Assembly: GCF_937616625.2 (NCBI RefSeq)
Contig: NC_065573.1
Location: forward strand, 18,987,001-19,051,000
Direction: 5' to 3'
Length of the DNA stretch: 64,000 nt
From: Mercurialis annua
Taxonomy: Eukaryota > Streptophyta > Magnoliopsida > Malpighiales > Euphorbiaceae
Positions within the stretch are counted from its first letter, which is position 1; each line of letters starts with the position of its first letter. A program made the translations under genes and the position numbers. The notes under the pieces are model-generated. The model saw only the letters and a program-made list of their open reading frames with translations, made no database searches and was not told the origin of the DNA. Positions 44,101 through 62,430 of this stretch are shown here, piece after piece.

Positions 44101-46362
44101 TTTCTTTGTTCTCAAAGCTCTTAAGAATATTGCGGTTGATGGAAGAATCGTTGTTTGTTCTGTTCATCAACCGAGTAGTTTTATCTTCGATTCGTTTGAT
44201 GATTTATGCCTTCTTTCGGGTGGCGAAATGATTTATTTTGGAGAGGCGAAGACGGCTATTGAGGTAATTATACATCATTTGTATCAGTGGCGTAGTCAGA
44301 AAATATTGTCCAAGGCCGAATTGTAAAAAAGAATGTACAATATTTGTATCGGGATTTCTTTTCTTCGGAAATTTACATCTCCGATCACTGATTCGTACGA
44401 TGCAATAAAATTTGACGGAAGGAATTCTGATTTGGTTTACTTGTACTACAGTTCTTCGCGGAGGCTGGATTTCCTTGTCCCACAAGAAAAAACCCTGCTG
44501 ATCATTTTCTTCGATGTATCAATTCGGACTTTGACAAGTTATTTTCATTTCGAACACGGTCAGAAAATGATTATGTATGTAGTCTCACAAGCTCTATTTA
44601 GATCAAATTATAACGTTTCTACCATTAGACTATGTCTTCGGATACTCTATATTGTTTATTCTCATTTTTCATTATTTGTGTAACAGAGATCGTCAGATTC
44701 TGAAATGAAATTGAAAATAGAAGACATCAAAGCAATACTTGCCGAAAAATACAAGAACTCTGCATACTCGATACATACAAGGAAAAGGATCCGGGAGATT
44801 GCACTTGTTAGTGTAAGTAATCAAATTTAATCATATTTTAACTTGCATTATGTATTTGTCTTGGTACATAATTGATTTGAAGATGTTCAGGACGAGCATA
44901 CGAGCGATATGAAGATGAGCAGAAGCAGTTGGTGGAAGCAGCTGAACGTATTGACGAAAAGATCATTTGTGAATATAATGAGAGATATGGCATACTATTG
45001 GATCAGGATATTGTTCAGTATTTTAGTATCGTTGGGCGCAGGAACAATGTTCTACGATATAGGCTTGTCATTCACATCGCTCTTATCAAGATCGAAATGT
45101 TACACTTTTTTTTACGACTTCATGCTTTGCTTATCGGTTGGAGGCTTGCCCTCGATCGCTGAGGAATGGAAGGTGTTGTCGTATGAAAGATTAAACGGGC
45201 ATTACGGAGAAGGAGTGTTCGTGATAGCCAACTTCCTCTCGACGTTCCCTTTCATAGCGCTAACCGCTGTATCATCTGCGGGTATAATATATTACATGGT
45301 GAAATTTCATATGGGATTCTCCATTCTCTGTCATTTCTGTATCAACCTATTCGGATGTATCGCTATAATGGAAACTGTAGCTATGATTGCTGCATTGCTT
45401 CTACCCAACTTTCTGATGAGTGTAGGAGCTTCAGCTGCCATTATTGTAAGTAAAACATTCACGTTCATTCTAGTAATCTTTTTTCTAAATTCAAATTGTT
45501 CTTAAATATCCATAAATATAGTTCATTTGTCAAATATATCACGATTTTTGATCCATCATTTATTCAATGTGTCAATATACTCACGATTCCTTTGGAGTAT
45601 CAAAACATTGCCGTTTGAAATGTCAAACGGCAACCTTTGATACTCTAAAAGAGCACTCGGTATATGTTTGGCACATGATAAATCAAACTGGCACGATTTT
45701 AAAATCGCGGTATATTTGACAAACAACCAATAGTTTAGTTGTGGGTATATATAAGAATATTTTGCCTTTTGTAAATGCATTGTCCTAACACAAACTAATA
45801 TATATATGCAGATGTTTTTGACAATTCCAGCTGGACTTTATAGGCCAGCCATTTATCTTCCGAACTTCTTCTGGCGCTATCCCATGACCTACATCAGCTT
45901 TACTACTTGGTCTGTCCAGGTACATTCTGTTCAAACCGAACCGAATTGAAATTTTCATTTAACATTCATATTCCAACTAATCAAACCCCTCACATAAATG
46001 TTTTATAGGGCCAATTCAAAAACGACATGGTCGGACTTGAGTTCGACCCCATGGTGCCAGGAGACCCGAAGCTCCAAGGAGAGAAAGCGCTCGAAATGTA
46101 TTACGGCATCGACTTAAAGTGGTCGAAATGGTGGGATTTGGGTGCAGTGTTATTGTTGCTGTTGATTCACAGGGTTTTCTTCTTTTTGGTACTAAAATAC
46201 AGGGAAAAAATGGTATTACTATTGAGTAGAGTCCGTGTTAAGAAAAATATCAAACATTTGGCAGAGAAGTCTCCATCATTTAGAAGGGATAGTTTCTCTA
46301 AGAGACACCAACCTCTTCATTCATTGTCTTCTCAAGAAGGTCTTTCATCACCATTGCCTTAG
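38181..46362 (+). CDS. ABC transporter G family half transporter, ABCG12/15 (CER5/WBC) type
   Basis: Eight exons: 38181-38385, 41510-41589, 43802-44263, 44452-44574, 44687-44812, 44891-45445, 45812-45919 and 46009-46362, all GT-AG, giving about 670 residues, normal for a half transporter. The nucleotide-binding domain is N-terminal: Walker [10 protein letters not shown], signature [11 protein letters not shown], Walker [11 protein letters not shown] and H-loop SVHQPSS. A six-helix membrane domain starts in exon 6 ([19 protein letters not shown]). The C terminus [18 protein letters not shown] is typical of the ABCG12/ABCG15 clade. Relatives act as dimers in the plasma membrane and export wax, cutin or pollen-wall lipids; the substrate here is inferred. 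The exon 4 end (GTATGT donor after residues SENDY) is the least certain junction. Exon 1 has an AAG repeat coding seven lysines. No break was seen. Confidence 0.9.
38363..38744 (+). repeat. 80-bp duplication copying the exon 1 end and its splice donor
   Basis: 38363-38442 and 38665-38744 are the same 80 bases with one difference seen (TTCATATC/TTCGTATC). The unit holds the last 23 bases of ABCG exon 1, the donor GGTATTTC and 57 intron bases. A GATATA-type microsatellite (about 38486-38558) lies between the copies. The second copy creates a duplicate 5' splice site inside intron 1. Confidence 0.93.
38970..39239. mobile_element. Stowaway-type MITE in ABCG intron 1
   Basis: CTCCCTCTGTCTCAATAGAG at the left pairs with CTCTATTGAAACAGAGAGAA at the right; TA lies on both sides (38968-38969, 39240-39241). 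Length about 270 bp, no coding capacity: a Tc1/mariner-derived MITE. Confidence 0.85.
39624..39766. repeat. Two tandem 71-bp units in ABCG intron 1
   Basis: The block AAATATTTAGTGTT onwards through TTGTCTCCAA and GACATCGCC occurs twice in direct order with a 71-bp period and a few single-base differences. Confidence 0.88.
39858..40364. mobile_element. hAT-type MITE in ABCG intron 1
   Basis: Termini TAGGGGTGTAACTGAGTC and (reverse complement) TAGGGGTGTAACCGAGTC are inverted repeats. The perfect 8-bp duplication GCTGTTAT flanks it (39850-39857, 40365-40372). The body is rich in ACTCGA motifs and non-coding. Confidence 0.92.
43209..43708. mobile_element. Mutator-like MITE in ABCG intron 2
   Basis: Long inverted ends (GGCCTAATCACTCAAAAACCCC left; GGCCTAATTAAAAACCCCCG as reverse complement right, with inner GACGTTGAAAATTTGTCAA also inverted). 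A perfect 9-bp duplication AAAAGAAAA flanks it (43200-43208, 43709-43717), as expected for Mutator-type elements. It ends only 93 bases before exon 3. Confidence 0.92.
45526..45724. mobile_element. Small foldback MITE in ABCG intron 6
   Basis: The left end TTTGTCAAATATATCACGATTTT pairs with the right end AAAATCGCGGTATATTTGACAAA, and the centre has a second hairpin GCCGTTTGAAATGTCAAACGGC. No clear target duplication could be set, so limits are approximate. Confidence 0.65.
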
Positions 46363-46489
46363 CAATTTATTGTATGTATATTTCTTATATTTATTGTATG
46401 TTTGTATTATTAGTTACAGAGCAAATAATTGGCAAGATGCCTAGTTATTTGTTTTCCTGTATCTAATTAATTGTAATTACATTCATTAA

Positions 46490-47200
46490 TATTGTATTGA
46501 GCCGGAAAACTGCAAATAATTTCCTTCAATTTTATCAAAGTCCAAGGCCTATCACATTTACTAAGAACTACTCTACCAATCAAGGAGTGTTGACAAAGAT
46601 ATAATCGTTTTTTATATAAATCTAAGTTGATCTTAACAGTCCGAGAAGCACCAGAAATATTAGATCGAGGAATATCTGAAATTGCTAAAATACCCGAAGC
46701 TTCTGGAAGGATGTTTGAAGTTCGTACAGCTTGGAAGATCTAGCCCGACATGTTAAAAACAGAACCACCATTGTTGAGAATACTTGCATATGTTTCTGGA
46801 AAACCGATATAAGGAATGGCACCGCTGTTTGTTGCAGCCGCCGAAACGGGTTGTTGAGCACTTACATGACCAGCGGCTGCAGTTGATTTTGCAGCTGCTG
46901 AAACAGATGGATCTGGTCAAAAACAACATGACTGGTGTTTGCTGATACACGACTGGCTTCTTCATTTGTTTTTGCAGCTGCTAAAACCGGACAGGCTGCC
47001 TCATAATTATTAGCAGCGTATTTTACTGCAGTAGCAGAAACAGATCTTTGATCACAAACCTGATGAGAGGAGGTGAACATATCTGCATGACCGTAAAAGG
47101 TCATCAATGCTCAGTTTTCTGTCAAAAAAGTATGCCATCAGCGGCACTTGAAGAGACATGCCGACTAGAGTTTCATCCAAAATCAGTCCAGTTTGGTTCT
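46490..47200 (-). pseudogene. Retroelement ORF1-like fragment (DUF4283 type)
   Basis: On the minus strand 46745-46500 reads LYLCQHSLIGRVVLSKCDRP followed by WTLIKLKEI, which matches the conserved LSKGDKPW block of the DUF4283 region found in plant LINE ORF1-like proteins. Upstream on the same strand (47107-46750) are alanine-rich frames broken by stops. It lies between the ABCG and NTRC 3' ends and has no intact frame. The rest of 46363-47499 shows no gene. Confidence 0.5.
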
Positions 47201-47499
47201 AGAACCACTGGTTTAAAACATAGAAACAAACAAGGAAATAATAATATGTTGACTATTTATGAGACAAGAAAATATTACAATAGACAAAGCTCATGTCAAA
47301 TGTACAGATTGAAGGGAATACAAAGATTGGAGACTGAAACGAGTAAAATTTCCTTTGGAAGCTATGCATGTATAATCTACAATGTAATGGAACAATACAA
47401 GGTATCATTGTAAGAATTATAATGCATTATTGGGCTAACAAGTTTTTCTAGGAACAAAATTGAATTACAAAATGATGATGCATTGCCCCAACATCACCC

Positions 47500-53495
<5,996 letters not shown>

Positions 53496-55365
53496 ACAAT
53501 TGAAGAATATGGAGCAGTGAAGAGAACAAGTGTAGGCGTTGTCTTTTAGCGGTTAAAACGAAACCGTTTTTCTGTTCCGGCTATCTTTCTTTTCTTCCAC
53601 ACTCGCTAAAATTATCGACTGAACATCACCTTCCTCATTTATATTCTTTATTTTATTAACTAAATTTATTTTTCTCATTCTACTCTAAAATTCAAGTTTA
53701 TATATTTAGAGTTTTAAAAAAAAATCAAAATGAAGAAGATATTAACTGTAATTGATTTGAAATAGCTCTTCTGATATATGTTATAAAGCATTATATTATA
53801 ATTTATTGAAAAAAATTATTATAATTAATAACAAATATTTCTAGTTTTTATATAATCTATTATTATTTTAAATTTATTATAAATTTATCAGGCAACTGAA
53901 AAATAAATATTCAAATAGTATTGTTATCGAGCGAGTCAGTATAAATAAATACAATTTAATGTAAATTATATTTTATAATTTTATTGAATAATAAATGATG
54001 CTATAATAATAGTAAAAAAAATAAAGAGAAAATAAAGTATTTACGTAGAGATTTACGCTAAAATAAATTTAATTTAAATATATTATATATGTAAAAAAAA
54101 TAAATTTATTTTAAAAAATAGCAAATTTTATTTTTATTGTGATTAGACATGGTCAAATTCGAAATTAATGTACTATTTTTATTGATTGTTTAAAATTTTA
54201 TGCATTTTTAGAACTAAAACTATTATGGCGCGTTCAATCCACTAAAGCAGATTAGCAAGTATGATAGCACAGGGTCAAATTTCGTCGTTTTCCTCTTCAA
54301 TGCCCCGTAAGACACTACGCTAGATAATTGCGATACATGTAATATACTGTATAAAAATAAAACGCATCGGTAAGTCCGGTATTAGTGAACTATACATCGT
54401 TAGATTAAATCAACGGTTATTAGTGGTCGTTGTACATCATTTTTGATTAATTCTCAAAAGAAAAATAATTCTTTCAGCTTTGATAGGCTGCGAGCACGTA
54501 ATCTAATCTCCAGATAGGATAAAGCCGCAAGGAAATGTTTTCTATGGCCAATCATTGATTGCCACATCAGAAAAGAATGTCAATTTGCTTTTTATTTCCT
54601 GCTTTTTCTGACGGCTAAAGTAACTATTTTGCACCATGAACTTTGTGCTGACTGGCACAATAGTTCCCATTTAAAATTTTCAACAAATTCGAACAAGTGG
54701 TTATTAATATTAAAAATTATGGCGTGTACTGATTTTTGCAAATAAAAAATCCGAGTCGTATATTTGATAATACTTTTGAAATGTTAGTTATTTCTGTAAA
54801 AAGCCCGAAATAATGTGGAGTGTCATAAGAGGAGAATGTACGAATGTTATACTTGTACAATCTGTCATTATGTGATTTAGTGTTTCAGGCCAATGTGATC
54901 ATTGTCAATTCAAAAATCAGCTCATAGATTATGATATTCAGTCATTGCTTGAGGTGCGAAAATTTAATATTCGATGATGGGTAAGTCTAAAAGTATATTT
55001 ATAAATATGTTGAATATATATTAATTCAAACTGAGAAATTTAAACCTATGGATTTTACATTCCATGAATTTCAAATATCGTCAAATCCAAACGGTGCATA
55101 TACTACAGGTAAAAGGTAATCTTTACATGGAAAGTCCCCAAAACCTCTGCCATAGATACAGATAAAGGACTTCAACAAGTACAGCAATTCAGTTGTTCAT
55201 AAAAAAAAAGAAGCAAACATTGCAATGATGTTTGATCAAAATAATACCTCCGCTACTCGGCCTGGCATGAGTAGTAGCTTCTCGAAAGCATCGCAAGAAC
55301 CCAATTCATCTGCTTTGTGACTGAGCTTTGCTCATCTTCTTGATTATGATGCCTGTAATTAGCTG
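53496..55365. other. Spacer between NTRC and the DUF668 gene
   Basis: The NTRC promoter must lie just right of 53495; a TATA box is not obvious. The middle (53640-54240) is very AT-rich. From about 54960 to 55365 the sequence is the 3' flank of the DUF668 gene and is repeated near 62900-63313. No further gene is seen. Confidence 0.6.
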
Positions 55366-57060
55366 TTAGTATACCCTATTGTTCCTTTTAGATGTATAAG
55401 AGTAATTATTTCTGCATCGAGAACACTCAGAACAGTCTCTTTGATCAACTCCTTGATTAACCTTGCTCGTGTAATTGAGCCCGACAAGAAGCTCAATAAT
55501 TGCAGCCTCGGTTTTTGCTTGATCTGCATAATGAAGCGTTTGCACCAGAAGAATATTCGTCCTAGAAACTGCTTCTTCTCTCTCAAAATTCCGCTCAGAT
55601 TGCCATTTTATCATGTTATGCGCCAGTGGAGACAGCCATTCCAATATGTTTGCTAGCGCCAGAATCCACTCTCGTCCAAGGGAAGCATCATATGTTGATG
55701 TAGATGGAGATCTTCCATAAGGCTCGAGTCTCTTTCTAAGAGCAGCTCTTATAGTTGTGGGTAACATACCGTAAAGGTCGTCTCGAGATTCACAGTCGAT
55801 CATGTAAGGTGAAGAAACTAACTTCTCGATGAATATGATCAAATTTGCATAATGCAGAGCTAAAGCAGCATGACCAAGAGTAGAAGATGAGGCATTTAGC
55901 AACCCACACTTTGCACTGAATTGAGCTAATTTAGTATAAACTCTATTGCTACAAGTAAGAGACTTCACATTCAGGTTCTCCATTTTACCAACAATTTTCA
56001 TATAGTCAAATGTGAACTTCGCTGAACCACCAATAGCTTGTTTTCCGTCCTGCAGAATAGGAGTTCCACTTCCAATTATCGCACAGTTTCTGAAAGGTCC
56101 AAAATGATTTAACGGGTTGATTTTCGAGTTAGGAAGAACGGATGACTGTTGAAGAAGTTGTTGCTGCTTCTTTTTTACTTTTTTCTTCGCAACTGCTCTT
56201 CCTGACTTTGAATCTAATCTACTAAGAGGTCCTGAAGAGATTCCACATAAGAAATTCTCTGAAGGATGTACCGCTGATTGCATGATAACAGAAACAGAAT
56301 GGCTCCGTGCAAGACAAGCAGGATTCAAATGTTTCTTAACCATGTCGTCCTTCGGGAAAGGTAGCTGGCTAATCTCAAACACATTCATAATCCTTTGAAG
56401 TATTGTTAAAAGTGATCTTGCCAGAAGACGGACAATGTAATCATAATTTCTAATCCATGGAGACATTTCACGCATATTTCTCACTTCCTGACGTTGCCGC
56501 ATCACCTTCTGCTGACTCTCGAGCAATTTTCTTCGACTAAAATCAGAATTTGCACGATTTCTCCTAAGTGTTTGCTCAAGTTCTGCAAGAACTTCAAGCT
56601 CTTGAGACAATTGCATTGTGACAGCAACAAATCTCTCCATTTTTTTCACTTTCCTTTCCATCTTCATTAATCTATAATCCCACCCAACCCATTCAACACT
56701 ATACTCAAGCGGGTCATTAACAAAATGCTCAAAACGACGAAAAAGAGGATGCATGCACTTTTTCCCCAGCCGGGCAACAGATCTTGATACGAGTCCAAAA
56801 TCCTCCATTATCTCACTTAGTGCAATATCCATAAGATAATTCTCGTCATCCGATACAAGCTTATGTATCCCGACAGAGTTCAAAATAACTTCTCTCAACC
56901 TAAACATTTCATCGTCTCTCAAAGAATGCCACAACCTAGAAACCTTGGACATCAAACCCGCAACTTCAAACGCCAAAACTCCAACTGCTGCCTTGTCAGG
57001 TTCTTGAGCATCCTTTTGAGAATTCCACCTAAAAGTACTAAACCATGACTGTGTTCCCAT
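55366..57060 (-). CDS. DUF3475/DUF668 protein (PSI-like family)
   Basis: One uninterrupted coding exon of 564 residues starting MGTQSWFSTFRW. Residues about 27-85 are the DUF3475 domain (VLAFEVAGLMSKVSRLWHSL), present in plant PSI (PSK simulator)-type proteins. A basic coiled-coil-like stretch follows (about 135-200, MERKVKKMERF), then a Lys/Gln-rich linker with VAKKKVKKKQQQ. DUF668 starts near residue 398 (LGHAALALHYANLIIFIEKL, then YGMLPTTIRAALRKRL). The C terminus is Arg/Asn/Tyr-rich. The length is that of the shorter members of this family. Related PSI proteins affect growth and peptide-hormone responses; the role of this branch is not known to me. No signal peptide or membrane segment is visible. 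A second copy lies 6.3 kb to the right. Confidence 0.9.
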   Translation of the reverse strand: MGTQSWFSTFRWNSQKDAQEPDKAAVGVLAFEVAGLMSKVSRLWHSLRDDEMFRLREVILNSVGIHKLVSDDENYLMDIALSEIMEDFGLVSRSVARLGKKCMHPLFRRFEHFVNDPLEYSVEWVGWDYRLMKMERKVKKMERFVAVTMQLSQELEVLAELEQTLRRNRANSDFSRRKLLESQQKVMRQRQEVRNMREMSPWIRNYDYIVRLLARSLLTILQRIMNVFEISQLPFPKDDMVKKHLNPACLARSHSVSVIMQSAVHPSENFLCGISSGPLSRLDSKSGRAVAKKKVKKKQQQLLQQSSVLPNSKINPLNHFGPFRNCAIIGSGTPILQDGKQAIGGSAKFTFDYMKIVGKMENLNVKSLTCSNRVYTKLAQFSAKCGLLNASSSTLGHAALALHYANLIIFIEKLVSSPYMIDCESRDDLYGMLPTTIRAALRKRLEPYGRSPSTSTYDASLGREWILALANILEWLSPLAHNMIKWQSERNFEREEAVSRTNILLVQTLHYADQAKTEAAIIELLVGLNYTSKVNQGVDQRDCSECSRCRNNYSYTSKRNNRVY

Positions 57061-57072
57061 GTCTCTTCCAAC

Positions 57073-57890
57073 CTAGGTGCATTCTACAAAATTAGACAGC
57101 AGCATGGTCAACAAACTGAAGTTGGGAAAGTATAAGAAATCAAATTTTATAACCTAAAATCTATTGAACCAATTAGGAACTCCATAAAAGCACCAGAAAG
57201 CTGATGATAAAATAACTGATTTATTTTCCCTTATCACTAAACAGCAAATTTTCAAATTTAATCTGAGTTTTTGTCAGCAACCAAATCAATTCTGTTTAAT
57301 CCAAACTCAACATTTCCGAAACCGACAAAATTACCAACAATATATATAACATCATTAATATGCTCAGCAATTCCAAAAATACAAAATTCTTGAAGCAAAC
57401 AGGCACTGCTCATAGTTTGAAGGATGTGAAAAAAACATCGAACTCTAGACCTAAAATACTAGAACCCCATAGATAATACCTATTAAAAAATACAAATGTA
57501 AGGTAGCACGGATGCAGGAAAAAAGGACGCTTGGACGCGAACATGGCGAAACAGTGTTAAAGTAAGGTTCCTATGTTAAAAATGAAGTCTGTGTTCAAAA
57601 CACCAATTTTCCGACACGTTTGCAAAACAAAAAACGTTGATCGAATGAAGTGTCCGGACCACCTTAACTATAACAAGTAAAAAGGAAGTCCAAACAAAGT
57701 TTGTAGAATACTAATGACAAAACAAAAACAAAAACAAAATTTGAAGCTAAATATTCTACTTGTACGCAGATCCCAGATACAAAAACACATTAAAAATCAC
57801 CAAAATTTTAACAATAATGCAGCAATTAATTACAATCATATAAAATACCCAGAAACCAAAACCTAACCTTTGAACCAGAAACGCACTTAC
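57073..57890 (-). other. Predicted 5' UTR intron of the DUF668 gene
   Basis: On the minus strand a strong donor AATTGTAAGTGCG (intron starts 57890) and an acceptor ATGCACCTAG (ends 57073) sit 13 bases ahead of the start codon exon. The 818-bp interval is non-coding and AT-rich. The promoter would then lie right of about 57930. This is a sequence-based guess. Confidence 0.5.
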
Positions 57891-57929
57891 AATTTTAGTG
57901 AAGCTTGTCTTGCAATTGGGCAATGGCAC

Positions 57930-59665
57930 TGAAACTTAAGTTGAAACTAGACGGTGCCCACTCCATGCATCATATAGCAGACAGCAAAACGAAGCTGGAC
58001 AAAAATGAAAACGTGGAGAAGTGAAACTCGGTGTGGCCGAGGTTAAGGAATTTTGGAATATAATGATTCCTATGGTGGGTTTATGCTTAAAAGTAGAGCG
58101 TTTTAACTTTGGACATCTCACCAGAGCAACGCCAACGATTTTCCACAGCTTTACCAGTTTTTGCAACTCTGATGGGTTTGATTGTCGGAAGGAAAATTAC
58201 AAAAGATTTTCTTAGGAATTTCCCATCAGCCAGTACAGCAATAGCTGCGTATCCAACTCCCTTGTCCCATTTTATACGTAGGGATTTGAATAGAACTGAA
58301 AGTGTTTTTCAATTGAATCGAATTTGAATTCATAATTTTTCAAACTGAACTTCGTACTTGTTGGCTTGTTTTTGATTTTGGAACTTTTTATTATTAAAAA
58401 TTAATTAAATTAAATTTTTTGATTCAGTTTTATTTTTGGGATTATTTGCGAAATATCTGTTTTTTTCAAAATATTTACACCATTTCTGGTTATCTATCCC
58501 TTATTTTCTACGCTATCTATTTTTGTAACTTATTTACAAAAATACCCACTATATATAATACCCTTATCTCATTTTAGGTTAAAATTTTACATAGTCACTC
58601 TTTTTTTCTCTTTCAGTTCTCTCTTCTTTTCTTCTTTTTTTCCTTTTGATTTTCAGTTTGTCTCTTCCGGTTACTTTTCCGTTCGTCTTTTTCATTCGCT
58701 TTTCCGTTCGCGCTTCTATTCGTCTACTTCCGATGGATTTCTCGTCGTTTTTCCATTCATCTCTTCCGTTCGCGCTAGTCCGTTCGTCTCTTTCGTTCGT
58801 GTTATGGATTTCTCGACATCGTTTTTAGATTTGTGTAATTTTTTATGTTTTTGTGATGATTTAAACATTTTGTAAATAGATTATTGTAGATCTATAAATT
58901 TTTTTATTAAATTGTTCTATTATTCATATAATTATTTTGTCTTTTTCTTATTCATATATTTGTTTATTACTACTGATTTTGTAAAGAACAAATTGATTTA
59001 TGATGTATTTTTAGTCATTTTATAATATATTTACGTTATAGTGTATTTTGGGTATATTTATAATGTATTTTTGGTGTTTTTCGGGATATCTATGTTTTTT
59101 GGTGTATTTCTGCCGTTTTTTTAGTATATCTATGGTGCATTTGCAGTGTTTATGGTCTATATGCAGTGTTTATTGTGTATTTGCAGTGTTTCTATGGTAT
59201 AGCCGCAAAAACACTACAAAAATGTCATAAATACACTATATATACATTATTCTTACACTATAAAAACATCATAAAAACACTAGATATATACTATTGTTAC
59301 ACAATAAAAACACGATAAAAAATAAAAAAAATCTAGGAAAAAAATCTATAAAAAGAGAATAAATTATTAAAAATTAAAGGGCTGTGCAATCGGTCGGTTT
59401 GGTCAACCGAATCGAAAAAAACCAAAAACCGAATTGGGTGAAAACCCAAAACCGAAAAAAGGTATTTGTGAAATTAAAAAAAGGTATTATTCGTAAATAA
59501 AAAAATCAGAAAATAAAAGTCAAAAACTGACATGTAAAAAGTGTAAATAAGTTACCGAAACATGTACTTTAGGAAATTACCACTTTATTCTTTTATTTTT
59601 ATTCGATTTTTATATACTATTATAGGAGGTATTGTCATTTTTCCAATAATTTATTGGAGGTATGT
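57930..59665. other. Spacer with low-complexity repeats
   Basis: 58640-58810 is a pyrimidine-rich run with repeated CGTTCGTCT-like units. 59040-59290 holds irregular repeats of TGTATTTGCAGTGTTT and their inverse, giving a weak foldback. 59370-59470 has CCGAATCGAAAAAAACC-like simple sequence. An open stretch at 58109-58327 encodes 72 residues that I do not recognise. No supported gene. Confidence 0.5.
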
Positions 59666-59670
59666 GATAT

Positions 59671-62430
59671 ATTTTTTTTGAATCAAATAGAATTTTATTA
59701 ATAATAAAAAGCAATTATATTTGTGAGAAATTTATGAAGGTGACTGACCACTACTGATGACTTGAATTAGAACGGAAATTCTGCGCTAAGACATGTGCTG
59801 TCTGATTCACAGATTGCCCCACGAACAAAAAAACAATGTTACTAAACTGCTTTACTAACTTCACACAATTAATCACCAACTATAGAATTTGTATCCATCA
59901 AACTTGAATTCCTAATCTCCAACACCGCCTCAATCGCATCTGATTCGATAACAAGATGTTGACAATCCTTTAGCCAACTTAACGCTTCTGTAATGCCTAT
60001 TGCTTCCGTCAATCTCGGAGAAACATTACTAAGGAACATGATGTTTCTGGCTTGAACTAAGGCACCTATCTCATCCCTAACAACAATACCTATGTCATAC
60101 CCATGACACCAGGAAAAAATCGCAACATCTACATTAACTTTTAACCAGCCATCTTACGGGGTACCTAATGGAGTTTCCAACCTTAAATGCACCACTCGGG
60201 ATGAGCAATTTTCCAAGCCAATAGTTGTAAACAAGTTGCTTCCAAAATATCTCAACAGTACCTGATATCTTTTTTCAAACAACATTATTCCTATTCTGCC
60301 ACAAGTTCCAGCAAATGAGGGCAATCAGATTTTTCTCGTCCTCCTCCATCGAAGAAATCCATCTAGACGTCCACTCTGAAACAGTTTCATCTTCCTCAAA
60401 TTGTGGGACCTTCACCACTTTTCAACACGCAGCTGCTAACGAACAGAAGAACATCAAATGCCGAGAATTGTCAATACATGCTACGCACACTGAGCATTGA
60501 TCGAAAACGAAGATTTTCGACTAGCAAGCACTTCCGCCATTGGAAGAAAACCTTTACACATACGCCACAAGAAATTATGAACATGTAATGTTGTTGCCAG
60601 TTTCCAGATTTTGTTCCAGAAAGCATTAAGTTGGCTACTCTCCTTTCCACAAGCTGCTCTGTAACAGCTCTTAACGGGAAACTTTCCCTTCGGTTCATAC
60701 TTCCATAACCGGCCATCATCTACAGCTCTACTGCTGTTTGGGATGTTGAGAATATTTTCAGCATCTTTATTATCAAAAACTTCCTTCACCACAAGCCCCA
60801 CATCCCACTCCGTATAATTAATCACAAGAAGACTACTAACTTTTGCATTTCTAAGGCTATCCGGCATAAATATTACCATTAAACTACTCTCTTCTTCAAT
60901 AACCCACAGGCTGTCCCACATATTTGTCTTCTTTCCAATTCTGATTCTCACTCATAAACCTTTTAACATCACCAGTTGAGTTTCAAAGATACTCCTCCAA
61001 ACATAGCTCGGATTTCAACCCAATTTAGCTTCAAGAAAAGTTGAATTAGGAAAATATTTTTCCTTAAACACTTTAACCATCGAGTTCTCTTCCATACTAA
61101 TAAGAAGTCAAGCTTGTCGAGCTAACATGGCAATATTAAACTCCCAGATTTTTTTGAACCCCATTCCTCTGAACTTCTTTGGCAAACAAAGTTTATCCTA
61201 CTTCGTCCAACTAATGTCTTTATTTTTCACTAAATCTCTGCCCGACCAAAAGGAGTTGATCATCCTTTCTACCTCCTCACAAAACCTTCAAGAAATTAAG
61301 AAAACGTCCATAACATAATTAGGCATAGATTGTGCTGCCGTTCTGATCAATATTTCCTTATCGTCTCTAGATAAAAACTTCGAATTCCACCCCTTACCTT
61401 GTTCCATATTCTTTTTTTTATGAATCAAAAAATAGTTAATTTATATCTTCCTACCAATGACGGGAGACCCAAGTATTTCCCGCTATTGCTCACTTCCTCC
61501 ATGCCCATAACTAAATTAACAGCCAATTTGTCCACCATGGTAACATTCGGATTAAAGGTTATGTTCGATTTCTGAACATTAACCTTTTGACCTGACATCC
61601 TTTCGTACTCATTCAGAACACTCTTCACTACGGTCATCTCTCCAACGAAACACAAGAAAATGGAAACAATCATCCGCAAAACATGAGTGAGTAATAGACG
61701 GAGCACTTCTACACACGGACACACCATGAACTATCCACATAGCCTCCTCATGAGCTAATATAAGGCATATATAATAAAGAGATACAGAGATAGAGGATCG
61801 CCTTGTATCAAACCTCTACTCGGGATAATCGGCTCCATACTCGTACAATCACCAATACTCGTACACTTGACTAAGGATAAGCAATAAATTATCAACTTAA
61901 TCCACTCATCATAAAAACCCAACCTTCGAAGCATCAACTCCTTAAATTCCCACTTCACTCTATCATACGTCTTGTTTATATCTATTTTAAGCGCTACCAT
62001 ACCCAGCTTCTCCCTCCTTTTGCCTCTCAAGTAATGACCTATCTCATAGGCAATGAAAATATTATCAGTAATGAGTCTATTTTCCACAAAAGCACTCTGA
62101 TTCTCATAGATAATCTTAGATTAGATGTCATCTTTTTCATTCTATTAATCATTTCTTTAGAAATAATTTTATATGTCACATTGCAAAGAGATATAGGTCT
62201 AAGGTTAGTGACATACTCCGACTTACTCACTTTAGGAATCAAAACTAAAGCAGTATCATTTAAACCCTCTTTGAAAAAACCATTAGCAAAAAATTCCTTA
62301 CACAATTTAATCACATCATCACCCACTACTCCCAAATAGGATTTGAAAAAACCAGGATTAAATCCACCAGACCCGGTCGATTTACCATTATGCATTACAA
62401 AAAGTTGTTTTTCTAACCTCTGAATATGAA
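59671..62430 (-). pseudogene. Decayed L1-type LINE (reverse transcriptase, zf-RVT, RNase H)
   Basis: On the minus strand, in order: an RT start (62395-62039: GSGGFNPGFFKSY, LVLIPKVSKSEYVTNLRPIS), the RT core (62087-61755: LGMVALKIDINKTYDRVKWEF, RGLIQGDPLSLYLF), a thumb region (61727-61425: GQKVNVQKSNITFN, SGKYLGLPSLVGR), a zf-RVT region (60951-60481: FPVKSCYRA, FWNKIWKL) and an RNase H tail (about 60170-59870: WLKVNVDVAIF). Several frameshifts and stops separate them, and the 5' part with ORF1 and endonuclease is missing. A short A run closes the 3' end (T run at 59671-59679). It sits between the two DUF668 copies. Confidence 0.88.
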
